11,896 nt of DNA from Promethearchaeia archaeon (lineage in GTDB: Archaea > Asgardarchaeota > Lokiarchaeia > Sigyniarchaeales > SOKP01): the NCBI GenBank assembly GCA_029856295.1, contig JAHQWS010000004.1, positions 1 through 11,896 of the forward strand, read 5' to 3'. Of this stretch, positions 1 to 6,497 are shown one piece after another. Both the position numbers and the translations under genes were made by a program. The notes under the pieces are model-generated. The model did no database searches, was not told where the DNA came from, and saw only the letters and a list, made by a program, of their open reading frames with translations. Numbering within the stretch: position 1 is the first letter of the stretch; every line of letters starts with the position of its first letter.

Positions 1-134
1 ATACTAAAGCCATCTATATGGATTGCTTTAACAGTATGGACAGTTTTACCGCGTTTAACAAGCTCTTTTATTATCTCAATTAAAGTACTTGTTTTACCAG
101 AATTTGTGAATCCAATAACAGAGAAAACCTTCAT
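1..134 (-). CDS. mobB: MobB-like P-loop GTPase, N-terminal part (runs off window edge)
   Basis: Reading the minus strand from ATG at 134 gives 44 codons before the window ends, so only the N-terminus is visible. It begins MKVFSVIGFTNSGKTS: a short beta strand followed by a Walker A loop (GFTNSGKTS, residues 8-16), then a helix (TLIEIIKELVKRGK) and a second strand ending in a KAIHIDGF-like stretch. This order and spacing match MobB, the GTP-binding adaptor in molybdopterin-guanine dinucleotide cofactor biosynthesis, where the strand after the first helix ends in a KH.H-type motif. MobB would support molybdenum or tungsten oxidoreductases such as formate dehydrogenases. The reading frame stays open upstream of 134, so a slightly earlier TTG start is possible, but ATG gives the usual MobB N-terminus. 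Another small SIMIBI-class P-loop protein cannot be excluded because Walker B and the G-motifs lie outside the window. Confidence 0.7.
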   Translation of the reverse strand, partial: MKVFSVIGFTNSGKTSTLIEIIKELVKRGKTVHTVKAIHIDGFS

Positions 135-196
135 GACTGACAAATCATTGCACGTGCTTCATTAAAATTTCGATAATTTTCCAAACAAACAAGTTT

Positions 197-206
197 CTTA
201 TTTAAA
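197..206 (-). promoter_or_regulatory. Possible TATA box for the MobB-like gene
   Basis: On the minus strand this reads TTTAAATAAG, a TATA-like element about 63 nt upstream of the ATG at 134. It would place a transcription start near 170 and leave a short leader. The region is generally AT-rich, so this is only a positional candidate. Confidence 0.25.
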
Positions 207-273
207 AAAAGGTTATTTTTGTCGAAACTCTTTAAAATGATTCAATAACATTTTTCTTCTAGTAAGCTGATTG

Positions 274-282
274 TTTACTATA
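274..282 (+). promoter_or_regulatory. Possible TATA box for the HEAT-repeat gene
   Basis: TTTACTATA is centred about 26 nt before the ATG at 304, the spacing expected for a leaderless archaeal transcript. No Shine-Dalgarno sequence precedes that ATG, which fits. The element overlaps the right arm of a 6-bp inverted repeat, TAGTAA (260-265) and TTACTA (275-280), which could serve as a regulator site. The evidence is positional only. Confidence 0.3.
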
Positions 283-303
283 TGATTAGTCGAAGGTTAT
301 TCT

Positions 304-705
304 ATGAGCTACGACGAAAAACAGCTTGAGCAACTTATTAAAAATCTAAAGGATCGAGATGGTTGGGTTCGCTCGAGAGCTGCTACAAGATTAGGCGAAT
401 TAAAAGCCAAAGAAGCTGTTGAAGAATTAGCAAAAATTCTCAAAGAAGATAGGGATTCTTTAGTTCGTTCCTCAGCTGCTGCTGCTTTAGGGGATTTGGG
501 AGATGAAGCAGAAGAAGCAGTAGGAACATTGATTGAAACTCTTAAAACTGATCAAATCGTTGGTGTTCGCTTAGAAGCTGCAGTTGCTTTAGGTAGCATT
601 GGCGATGAAGACGCTGTTAATGAATTAACTAAAATAGCTTTAGAAGATGAAGATATACGAGTAAGATCTTGGGCAGCAGACGCAATTAGAAAAATAAAGA
701 GTTAA
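304..705 (+). CDS. Small HEAT-repeat (PBS-lyase-type) protein
   Basis: This 133-residue protein consists almost wholly of about four HEAT-like repeats of 31-33 residues. Each has a recognisable second-helix signature: VRSRAATRLGEL (about 23-34), VRSSAAAALGDLGDE (about 53-67), VRLEAAVALGSIGDEDAV (about 88-105) and VRSWAADAIRKI (about 120-131). The V-R-x-x-A-A-x-A-L-G pattern is typical of the PBS-lyase/HEAT_2 families, which form alpha-solenoid scaffolds for protein-protein contact. There is no signal peptide, membrane segment or catalytic motif, so a cytoplasmic adaptor role is the safest reading. The lyase name is historical and does not imply phycobilin chemistry. It is rich in Glu, Asp and Lys. 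It stands alone, divergent from the MobB-like gene and 300 bp ahead of the kor genes, so its partner cannot be told from context. Confidence 0.85.
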   Translation: MSYDEKQLEQLIKNLKDRDGWVRSRAATRLGELKAKEAVEELAKILKEDRDSLVRSSAAAALGDLGDEAEEAVGTLIETLKTDQIVGVRLEAAVALGSIGDEDAVNELTKIALEDEDIRVRSWAADAIRKIKS

Positions 706-781
706 TTCAAACTAAGTGCTTTAACCCAACTTAAATTGCTATCTCAATATAATTCAGATTATTTGATAAAATAATTTTGAG

Positions 782-788
782 TTTTTTT
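782..788 (+). terminator. T-rich terminator-like tract after the HEAT-repeat gene
   Basis: A run of seven T residues about 77 nt downstream of the stop codon at 705, without a strong hairpin. Archaeal termination often depends on such U-tracts alone. The call rests on position only. Confidence 0.35.
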
Positions 789-984
789 ATATTACCAAGA
801 TTTAATGTTAGAGAGACAGTTAGCAATATGAATAAACAAAAAAAACCTTTTAAGCATAAGCAACAAGTTCACGTCTAAAAGAGAAACTCACACTTGAGTG
901 GAATTCACATGGTAGATTACTCAAAAAAAATCGCTATTAAGAAAATTAAAAAACCAATGTTAATTCTCATTAGATGTTAATTTA

Positions 985-1005
985 GAATTAATAAAAGATT
1001 AATTC
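985..1005. promoter_or_regulatory. 8-bp inverted repeat abutting the korC start codon
   Basis: GAATTAAT (985-992) and ATTAATTC (998-1005) are perfect reverse complements separated by AAAAG, and the right arm ends directly before the ATG at 1006. A further TTAATTC copy lies at 960-966. No Shine-Dalgarno motif precedes korC. The repeat could be an operator for a dimeric regulator, or an RNA hairpin just before the start codon if the transcript begins upstream. Both arms are all A/T except one base, so chance is not excluded. Confidence 0.35.
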
Positions 1006-1572
1006 ATGAAGCTTAAATTCAGACTGTCCGGTCGTGGAGGACAAGGAATTAAATTTGCTGGAAGTTTTTTAGTTCGAGTTGCCATGGTCGCTAATTATCA
1101 TGCTACACTCTCTGTTGATTATACTCCTTCTGTTCGAGGGGGACCGATTTTTTGTGATGTTATTCTTAGCTCTGAACCAATTGCGTACCCATTTTGTGAC
1201 AAGGATGCGGATATTTTTGTAGCTATTGATCAAAAAGGTATAGAACGCGCAGTTGAGTGCATTTATGACCAAACTATGTCGTTTATAGATGCTAATACAG
1301 TCTCTAATTCTGAAAAAATTATTACGGAAGGCAAAATTCATCGTGTTCCGATTACCAAAAGAGCCGATGAAAATAATTTTGCGAAAACAGCCAATATTGT
1401 AACTTTGGGCTTTCTCTCTGAATACCTTAAAGATAATAGCAAAATTGACTTAAAAGAGGAACATTACCTTCAGGTACTAAATAATATGCCAGAACGAATG
1501 AGAGAAACCAATCTTAGAAGTTTTGAACTTGGTAAAACGCTTTATGAAGAATTTGAAGGTAGATCTCATTGA
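1006..1572 (+). CDS. korC: 2-oxoacid:ferredoxin oxidoreductase, gamma subunit
   Basis: This 188-residue protein is the gamma subunit of the pyruvate/2-oxoacid:ferredoxin oxidoreductase superfamily, which oxidises a 2-oxoacid with CoA to acyl-CoA, CO2 and reduced ferredoxin in the cytoplasm. Its N-terminus has the family hallmark SGRGGQGIKFAG (residues 8-19). Next come a conserved YTPSVRGG stretch (about 39-46), where the family usually has a Y-x-P-x-x-R-G-G motif, and DADIFVAIDQ (about 67-76). The length matches stand-alone KorC/PorC subunits. It is the first gene of a gamma-delta-alpha-beta order, the order seen in archaeal por/vor-type clusters. A 168-bp gap separates it from the delta gene, so it may have a separate promoter. 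The start is the first ATG of the frame and gives the expected N-terminus. The symbol follows the alpha subunit's Kor-like character; the true substrate is not fixed by sequence. Confidence 0.9.
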   Translation: MKLKFRLSGRGGQGIKFAGSFLVRVAMVANYHATLSVDYTPSVRGGPIFCDVILSSEPIAYPFCDKDADIFVAIDQKGIERAVECIYDQTMSFIDANTVSNSEKIITEGKIHRVPITKRADENNFAKTANIVTLGFLSEYLKDNSKIDLKEEHYLQVLNNMPERMRETNLRSFELGKTLYEEFEGRSH

Positions 1573-1599
1573 AATTTGACTTTTTAGAAAATAAAATTC

Positions 1600-1605
1600 T
1601 TTTTT
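1600..1605 (+). terminator. T-rich tract after korC
   Basis: Six T residues lie within a T-rich stretch about 30 nt after the korC stop, followed by CTTTTGAAAAG. With the long gap before the delta gene, this could give partial termination or separate transcripts within the cluster. Weak evidence. Confidence 0.25.
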
Positions 1606-1688
1606 CTCTTTTGAAAAGTTAGGTTTTCTGAGGTAAATACTTATACATCAAAAAAGCAAATTTAAAAGAGAAATTATTATTTTTATAG

Positions 1689-1707
1689 TATAATTAGGAG
1701 AATTATA
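1689..1707. promoter_or_regulatory. 7-bp inverted repeat around AGGAG upstream of korD
   Basis: TATAATT (1689-1695) and AATTATA (1701-1707) are perfect reverse complements flanking AGGAG. The site lies 33 nt upstream of the ATG at 1741. The left arm overlaps a TATA-like stretch (TTTTATAGTATAATT, 1681-1695), so it could be a core promoter with an operator, or an RNA hairpin showing AGGAG in its loop. No start codon follows AGGAG at the usual distance, so it is unlikely to be the ribosome binding site of korD. Confidence 0.35.
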
Positions 1708-1740
1708 ACCAGAAGGTATTCATAAAAAAGGGAATAAAAA

Positions 1741-2028
1741 ATGTTAGAATCTAAACGAACGCCCATCTTACCAGCTCCACGCCCTCAAAAGAAATATGAG
1801 GTTATAATTGATTCTGAACAATGTGATGGTTGTAAAATTTGTGTAGAGTTTTGTCCAAAGGAAATATTAAAAGAGAGTGAAGAAACTAATAGTCGCATGC
1901 TTCATTACATAGAAATAGTTAATCCTGAAGAATGTCTTGGCTGTAAACAATGCGAACGATTATGTCCCACAACTTCTATATTTATTAATGAAACAGATTT
2001 ACAAGAGGTGGCTAGCAACGAGTCTTAA
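1741..2028 (+). CDS. korD: 2-oxoacid:ferredoxin oxidoreductase, delta (2x[4Fe-4S] ferredoxin) subunit
   Basis: A 95-residue ferredoxin-like subunit with two classic cluster motifs: CDGCKICVEFCP (about residues 28-39) and CLGCKQCERLCP (about 65-76), each C-x2-C-x2-C-x3-C-P. This matches the delta subunit that passes electrons from the thiamine-diphosphate site to external ferredoxin. The first 20 residues are a basic, proline-containing extension, as is usual in PorD/KorD. Stop codons in frame just upstream (from 1717 on) fix the start at 1741; the preceding GGGA at 1730-1733 is a weak Shine-Dalgarno candidate. Its 3' end overlaps the alpha-subunit reading frame, so the two are probably translationally coupled. 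No cysteine of either cluster is missing, so it should be functional. Confidence 0.92.
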   Translation: MLESKRTPILPAPRPQKKYEVIIDSEQCDGCKICVEFCPKEILKESEETNSRMLHYIEIVNPEECLGCKQCERLCPTTSIFINETDLQEVASNES

Positions 2029-3175
2029 AAGTAAAAAAAGTGAATCATCTCTAAAACCAATCCTTACATCAGGAAACTATGCAAGTGCAGAAGGGGCAAT
2101 TGCGTCGGGATGTTTATTTTTTGCTGGATATCCTATAACTCCTTCCTCGGAAATTGCTGCTTATATGTCTAGGCGTCTTCCCGAAGTTGATGGAACATTT
2201 GTCCAGATGGAAGATGAATTGGCTTCTATTGCATGTTGTCTTGGAGCTTCTTATACTGGCACAAAGGCCATGACTGCGACTTCTGGACCTGGTCTTTCAT
2301 TGATGGCTGAGAATATTGGTTTAGGAGTCATGTTAGAGGCTCCCATGGTAATTGTTACTATAATGAGAGGTGGTCCAAGTACAGGACAACCTACAAATGC
2401 ATCCCAATCTGATGTATATCAGACTAGATATGCCTCTCATGGTGATTATGAAATTATAGTACTTGCACCATCAACAGTCCAGGAGATGTATGATTTGACA
2501 ATACGAGCATTTAATTTATCTGAAAAATATCGTACACCTGTTATTGTCGCATCTGATGGAATTTTAGGACAAATGATGGAACCTGTATATTTTCATTCAG
2601 ATTTTGAACTAATAGAGCGCAAAAAACCTCAGGTACCACCAGAGAAATACAAACCTTTTGAAGCCTTAGACGATGATCTTGTCCCTGGAATGGCTGTAGC
2701 TGGAACAGATTATTATTTTTATGTTACTGGTCTAACGCATGATGAAGAGGGCAATCCTCAAATGACTCCTGAAGCAGGGGAGATGCTTATTAAACGTTTA
2801 TGCGATAAAATCAAAAATGGACGACCTGAAATTAATGATTGGGAGGAAAAGTATACTGATGATGCCGAGATTATAGTGTTAGCTTATGGAATTAACGCGA
2901 GAGGAGTCCCGGAAGCAGTTGAAAAAGTACGTCAACAAGGGCATAAGGTGGGTTATGTAAGGTTAAAAAGCCTTTGGCCTTTTCCTGATGAACTAATGGA
3001 GAAATTAGGTCAGCGAGGTATTTCAAAAGTAATTGTGAGTGAGATGAATTATGGGATGCTTATTCGAGAAGTACAGAGATTCCGGCATTTATTTGAGGTT
3101 TCTGGTATTAGTATTCCCACTGTAATTCCCTTTAGTCCGAAATTGATTTATCAAAGATTATTAAAGGAGGTTTAA
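1988..3175 (+). CDS. korA: 2-oxoacid:ferredoxin oxidoreductase, alpha subunit (KorA type)
   Basis: From ATG 1988 this is a 395-residue protein. After a basic extension of about 27 residues it has the KorA pattern: SGNYASAEGAIASG (29-42), FFAGYPITPSSEI (44-56), MEDELASIA (74-82), TATSGPGLSLM, then RGGPSTGQPTNASQSD, and a C-terminal Rossmann-like domain (IIVLAYGINARG, about 290-301) used in CoA binding. The RGGPSTGQPT and HGDYEI segments resemble 2-oxoglutarate synthase alpha subunits more than pyruvate enzymes, hence the symbol, but substrate range needs biochemistry. The frame is open back to a TTG at 1937; ATG 1988 is the only ATG before the conserved domain, so I prefer it. It overlaps korD by 41 nt in the +1 frame and has no good ribosome binding site, suggesting coupled re-initiation. 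It ends 3 nt before korB. Confidence 0.9.
   Translation: MKQIYKRWLATSLKSKKSESSLKPILTSGNYASAEGAIASGCLFFAGYPITPSSEIAAYMSRRLPEVDGTFVQMEDELASIACCLGASYTGTKAMTATSGPGLSLMAENIGLGVMLEAPMVIVTIMRGGPSTGQPTNASQSDVYQTRYASHGDYEIIVLAPSTVQEMYDLTIRAFNLSEKYRTPVIVASDGILGQMMEPVYFHSDFELIERKKPQVPPEKYKPFEALDDDLVPGMAVAGTDYYFYVTGLTHDEEGNPQMTPEAGEMLIKRLCDKIKNGRPEINDWEEKYTDDAEIIVLAYGINARGVPEAVEKVRQQGHKVGYVRLKSLWPFPDELMEKLGQRGISKVIVSEMNYGMLIREVQRFRHLFEVSGISIPTVIPFSPKLIYQRLLKEV
3163..3170 (+). promoter_or_regulatory. Strong Shine-Dalgarno site for korB
   Basis: AAAGGAGG ends 8 nt before the ATG at 3179 and lies inside the last codons of korA. It is the best ribosome binding site in the window. It decides the korB start over the nearby ATG at 3175, whose frame closes after 20 codons. 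Confidence 0.8.
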
Positions 3176-3178
3176 TGC

Positions 3179-4030
3179 ATGCTACCACAAGATCAAATAA
3201 CAGAAATGCAAGATCATCCCTTAAGAGACATGCTTAATTTACAACGCTTTATTTTTTGTCCGGGGTGTTTAATTGGAACTGTAATTACATCAATTACCAG
3301 TTGTTTAAAAGAAAGAGGGTTAACTTCAAAAGATTATGCCATAGTGTCAGGTATTGGATGTACTGGTCGTTCGAGTGGCTGTTTTAAAGCTCCTGCGTTT
3401 CATACTACTCATGGACGAGCAATTCCATTTGCAACTGGCCTAAAATTAGCAAACCCCAAATTAAAAGTTATTGTACTTTCTGGAGATGGAGATCTTTTTG
3501 CCATCGGAGGCAATCATTTTATTCATGCCGCGAGAAGAAATATAGAAATTACTGTTCTATGTGTTAATAATAATGTGTATGGGATGACAGGAGGTCAAGT
3601 TGCCCCTACTACCCATATTGGTGATATAACTTCAACTACTCCATATGGGAATATGGAACCTCCTTTTAATTTAGTAAGTTTAGCAGCAGCTTCTGGAGCC
3701 ACATATGTCGCGAGATGGCCGGGATATGATACCCTTAGATTACAGAGAAGCATTTTTAAAAGTTTAGATAATGAAGGTTTCAGTTTCATTGAGGTACTTG
3801 CTCCTTGTTTTATTCAATATGGAACTAAAAATAGACTCGGTGATGCTGTAGAGATGTTAGAATGGTTGAGAAGGCAAATTAAAATTAGGATGGATTGTCC
3901 CCCTCATGAAGCTACTTTTGATTTCAAGGAAGGTATTATAATTTGTGGCGAATTTGTTGATGAGCATAGAGAAGGATTTTCTAATAGATTAAAGCAAATG
4001 CGTGAAAGGGTAAAAAGTAAAAGGAAATAA
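3179..4030 (+). CDS. korB: 2-oxoacid:ferredoxin oxidoreductase, beta (thiamine diphosphate-binding) subunit
   Basis: A 283-residue beta subunit carrying the thiamine diphosphate site. FCPGC (26-30) and GIGCTGRSSGCF (58-69) match the conserved cysteine regions of KorB/PorB. The ThDP/Mg motif starts at SGDGDLFAIGGNH (101-113) and ends at CVNNNVYGMTGGQ (about 127-139), the usual GDGD to NN spacing. HTTHGRAIPFATGLKLA lies between, as in 2-oxoglutarate and isovalerate-type enzymes. Length fits the family. It starts 3 nt after the korA stop with a strong Shine-Dalgarno site. It would form the catalytic core with alpha, in the cytoplasm, with electrons leaving through the delta subunit. The downstream HdrA-MvhD gene follows after a 21-nt gap in the same direction and is probably co-transcribed. 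Confidence 0.94.
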   Translation: MLPQDQITEMQDHPLRDMLNLQRFIFCPGCLIGTVITSITSCLKERGLTSKDYAIVSGIGCTGRSSGCFKAPAFHTTHGRAIPFATGLKLANPKLKVIVLSGDGDLFAIGGNHFIHAARRNIEITVLCVNNNVYGMTGGQVAPTTHIGDITSTTPYGNMEPPFNLVSLAAASGATYVARWPGYDTLRLQRSIFKSLDNEGFSFIEVLAPCFIQYGTKNRLGDAVEMLEWLRRQIKIRMDCPPHEATFDFKEGIIICGEFVDEHREGFSNRLKQMRERVKSKRK

Positions 4031-4038
4031 AATATAAT

Positions 4039-4043
4039 GGTGA
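4039..4043 (+). promoter_or_regulatory. Shine-Dalgarno site supporting the hdrA-mvhD start at 4052
   Basis: GGTGA sits 8 nt before ATG 4052. It favours this start over ATG 4082 (Met11), which would give the shorter N-terminus MSKIGVFLCKCG more usual for HdrA. Confidence 0.5.
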
Positions 4044-4051
4044 ATAAATGA

Positions 4052-6406
4052 ATGACTGAGAGCGCAGAAAAGCCAAAAGCAATGTCAAAAATTGGTGTCT
4101 TCCTCTGCAAGTGTGGAAAAAATATTGGTGGTACTGTAGATATAGACCAATTGGCCAAAGAAATTGAGGAACTACCTGGAGTTAATCTTGTTCAGGTAAA
4201 TACTTATACTTGCTCTGATCCAGGGCAAGATGAGATTGAAGTAGCCATTAAGGAGCAAGGAATTGAAAAAGTAGTTATAGCTGCTTGTAGTCCGAGATTA
4301 CATGGTCCAACATGGAAAAATCTCTTAAATCGTTTAGAAATTAATCCCTCATTAGTTGAAGTTGCTAATATTCGTGAACAATGTAGTTGGGTGCATCTTT
4401 CAGAGAAAGAAGCGGCTACAAAGAAAGCAAAGGAATTAATTGAAATGGCAATTGCAAAAGCAGAGTTATTACAAGCTGTTGATGATATCATTGTTCCAAT
4501 TAATCAGCGAATTCTTATTATTGGAGGTGGTGTAGCAGGAATTCAGGCCGCTTTGGATTTAGCTGATGATTATGAAATAATTCTAGTTGAAAAAGCTCCT
4601 ACTATTGGCGGTAATATGGCCCTTATTGATAAAACATTTCCAACAATGGATTGCTCTATATGTATCTTAGGGCCTAAAATGTCTGATGTAGGGAATCATC
4701 CAAATATAACTCTCATTACTAATGCTGAAGTTTCAGAAATTTCGGGATATGTTGGAAATTTTGAAGTGTCAATAAAAAAGCATCCGCGTTATGTAGATGA
4801 AACACTCTGTACAGCTTGTAATGATTGTGTTGATATTTGCCCTGTTAATGTTATAGACGAATATTCTGGAAATTTAGGATGGAGGAAAGCAATCTATATC
4901 CCATATCCGCAGGCTGTACCTGCAAGTTATATAATTGATGAAAAAAACTGTCTGGGCTTGTCCCCTTTAGCATGTGGAAAGTGTATAACAGAATGCGAAA
5001 AAGAAGCCATTATTTATGAAGACACAGAAAAAATATTTACTTATGAAGTTGGAGCAATTATAGTTGCTGTAGGATTTGAGAAATTTGATGCATCTAAAAT
5101 TCCGGAATATGGATGGGGGCGTTATTTAAATGTTATTACAACCTTCGAATTCGAAAGATTAATTAACGCAGCTGGTCCAACAAATGGAGATCTTGTACGT
5201 CCAAGCGATTTGAAAAGACCGAAAAAAGTTGCTTTTATTAATTGTGTTGGGTCGCGTGATGAGAGATTCAATCCTTATTGTTCTAACTTCTGTTGTATGG
5301 AGACTATAAAGGATAGTCTTTTAATTAAAGAACATTGGTCTGATGTTGAAGTAGCAATATTTTATATAGATATACGAGCATTCGGTAAAGGTTTTGAAGA
5401 ACTATACACACGCGCAAGAAAAGAGAGTGTTTTATTTATACGTGGGCGACCTGGGCAAATAAAAGAAGCACGGGATACCAAGAATCTTATTATTTCAGTA
5501 GAAAATATAAGCACTGGAACCATGTTATCTGAAGAATTTGATATGGTCGTACTTTCAATTGGTGCTGAAGGTTCAACTGAATCTATTCCATTTCCAATAG
5601 CAAAAGATCCGAAGGGATTTTATATAGAAGCTCATCCCAAACTTCGACCTGTAGATACCCCTACTGACGGTATTTTTATTGCAGGTGGAGCAGAATCCCC
5701 CAAGGATATTCGTGAATCAGTCACCCAAGCAAGTGCGTCAGCGGGACGAATTACCAAATTACTCTCGAAAGGAGAATTTCATGTGGAACCCTTATATGCC
5801 TATGTTGATTCTGAAAAATGTACTAGCTGTGGAATATGTGTTTCCCGTTGTCCTTATAGTGCCGCGAGTGTTGATAAAGAAACTAAGACTCCTGCTTATA
5901 TTAATCCGGTTTTATGTAAGGGATGTGGAACATGCGCAGCAGACTGCCCTATAGATGCGATAACCATGACAAATTTTACAGACGCTATGATTTTTCGCCA
6001 AATTGATATTGCTTTACGTGAAAACGCTTTGGAAAAGGTAATTATTTTTGCATGTAATTGGTGTTCTTATGCTGGCGCTGATCTGGCTGGAACTAGTAGA
6101 ATCCAATATCCATCTAATACAAGGATTATTAGAACTATGTGCTCCGGACGGGTAGATGTAGATTACATTACACGTTGCTTTGAACAGGGTGCTGGAGCAG
6201 TCATGCTAACTGGCTGTCATCCACAAGACTGCCATTACATATCTGGCAATGATTTTGCCTTAAAAAGAGAGAAAAAAATTCGAAGTTGGATGAAAAAAAA
6301 TAATATTTCCGATGAGCGTTTTATTATTGAATGGATATCTGCAGCGGAAGGGAAAAAATTTGCTGATGTTGTATCCCAAATAAGTAAAGTCGCTCTAAAC
6401 CAATAG
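4052..6406 (+). CDS. hdrA: HdrA-MvhD fusion: FAD/iron-sulfur electron-bifurcation-type subunit
   Basis: This 784-residue protein joins two proteins that are often separate. Residues about 12-145 are the HdrA N-terminal domain (GVFLCKCGKNIGG, YTCSDPGQ, AACSPRLHGP, ANIREQCSWVH). An FAD Rossmann fold follows (IIGGGVAGIQAA, 156-167; GGNMALIDKTFPTMDCSIC, 187-204). A first ferredoxin insert has cysteines 253/256/259/263 and 300/308/311/315. The flavin domain resumes with NCVGSRDERFNPYCSNFCC (397-415), and a second ferredoxin domain has cysteines 590/593/596/600 and 622/625/628/632. Residues about 655-770 match MvhD/FlpD: FACNWCSYAGADLAG, MCSGRVD and TGCHPQDCHY, with cysteines 668, 671, 697, 722 and 727 fit for a [2Fe-2S] cluster. 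HdrA splits electron pairs at FAD and MvhD links it to a hydrogenase or dehydrogenase. HdrB and HdrC are not in this window, and the gene is tied to korCDAB instead. The fusion is clear; the electron partners are inferred. Confidence 0.93.
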   Translation: MTESAEKPKAMSKIGVFLCKCGKNIGGTVDIDQLAKEIEELPGVNLVQVNTYTCSDPGQDEIEVAIKEQGIEKVVIAACSPRLHGPTWKNLLNRLEINPSLVEVANIREQCSWVHLSEKEAATKKAKELIEMAIAKAELLQAVDDIIVPINQRILIIGGGVAGIQAALDLADDYEIILVEKAPTIGGNMALIDKTFPTMDCSICILGPKMSDVGNHPNITLITNAEVSEISGYVGNFEVSIKKHPRYVDETLCTACNDCVDICPVNVIDEYSGNLGWRKAIYIPYPQAVPASYIIDEKNCLGLSPLACGKCITECEKEAIIYEDTEKIFTYEVGAIIVAVGFEKFDASKIPEYGWGRYLNVITTFEFERLINAAGPTNGDLVRPSDLKRPKKVAFINCVGSRDERFNPYCSNFCCMETIKDSLLIKEHWSDVEVAIFYIDIRAFGKGFEELYTRARKESVLFIRGRPGQIKEARDTKNLIISVENISTGTMLSEEFDMVVLSIGAEGSTESIPFPIAKDPKGFYIEAHPKLRPVDTPTDGIFIAGGAESPKDIRESVTQASASAGRITKLLSKGEFHVEPLYAYVDSEKCTSCGICVSRCPYSAASVDKETKTPAYINPVLCKGCGTCAADCPIDAITMTNFTDAMIFRQIDIALRENALEKVIIFACNWCSYAGADLAGTSRIQYPSNTRIIRTMCSGRVDVDYITRCFEQGAGAVMLTGCHPQDCHYISGNDFALKREKKIRSWMKKNNISDERFIIEWISAAEGKKFADVVSQISKVALNQ

Positions 6407-6420
6407 AATTTAATATAAAC

Positions 6421-6444
6421 TTTTTTTAAATTTCATAGTTTTTT
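6421..6444 (+). terminator. Two T-tracts ending the kor/hdrA transcript
   Basis: T7 at 6421-6427 and T6 at 6439-6444 lie just after the hdrA stop at 6406. Paired U-tracts without a hairpin are typical archaeal terminator-like signals. This suggests that the membrane-protein gene downstream has its own promoter. Confidence 0.45.
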
Positions 6445-6497
6445 ACCGAGGTATAGCTTAACTAATATTTTTATGTTTAATATCTCCATGCAAAAAA

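Larger units (their letters stand above)
706..1005. other. 300-bp intergenic region without a convincing gene
   Basis: AT-rich spacer between the HEAT-repeat gene and korC. It holds a T7 tract at 782-788 that could end the HEAT transcript, a small perfect hairpin ACTCA-CACT-TGAGT at 886-899, and a possible 23-codon ORF at 909-980 (ATG to TAA) that is lysine- and isoleucine-rich and has no ribosome binding site. The last 45 bases carry three copies of TTAATTC or its complement, described separately. I see no tRNA, rRNA or CRISPR repeat. Confidence 0.6.

Noticed and set aside
304..705. HEAT-repeat protein as a phycobilisome lyase
   Set aside because: The repeats resemble PBS-lyase HEAT repeats, but these are generic scaffolds and nothing else suggests phycobilin chemistry.
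909..980. 23-codon ORF rich in lysine and isoleucine upstream of korC
   Set aside because: No ribosome binding site and composition expected of random A/T-rich DNA; kept only as a remark in the spacer entry.
706..1005. tRNA, small RNA or CRISPR array in the 300-bp spacer
   Set aside because: No cloverleaf-like arms, T-loop sequence or regularly spaced repeat was found; only a 5-bp hairpin and T-tracts.
1069..1341. 90-codon antisense frame within korC
   Set aside because: Shadow of a well-supported gene; no domain pattern or start signal.
5679..5954. 91-codon frame inside hdrA-mvhD on the same strand
   Set aside because: It lies wholly within the ferredoxin region of HdrA in another frame and has no recognisable protein pattern.
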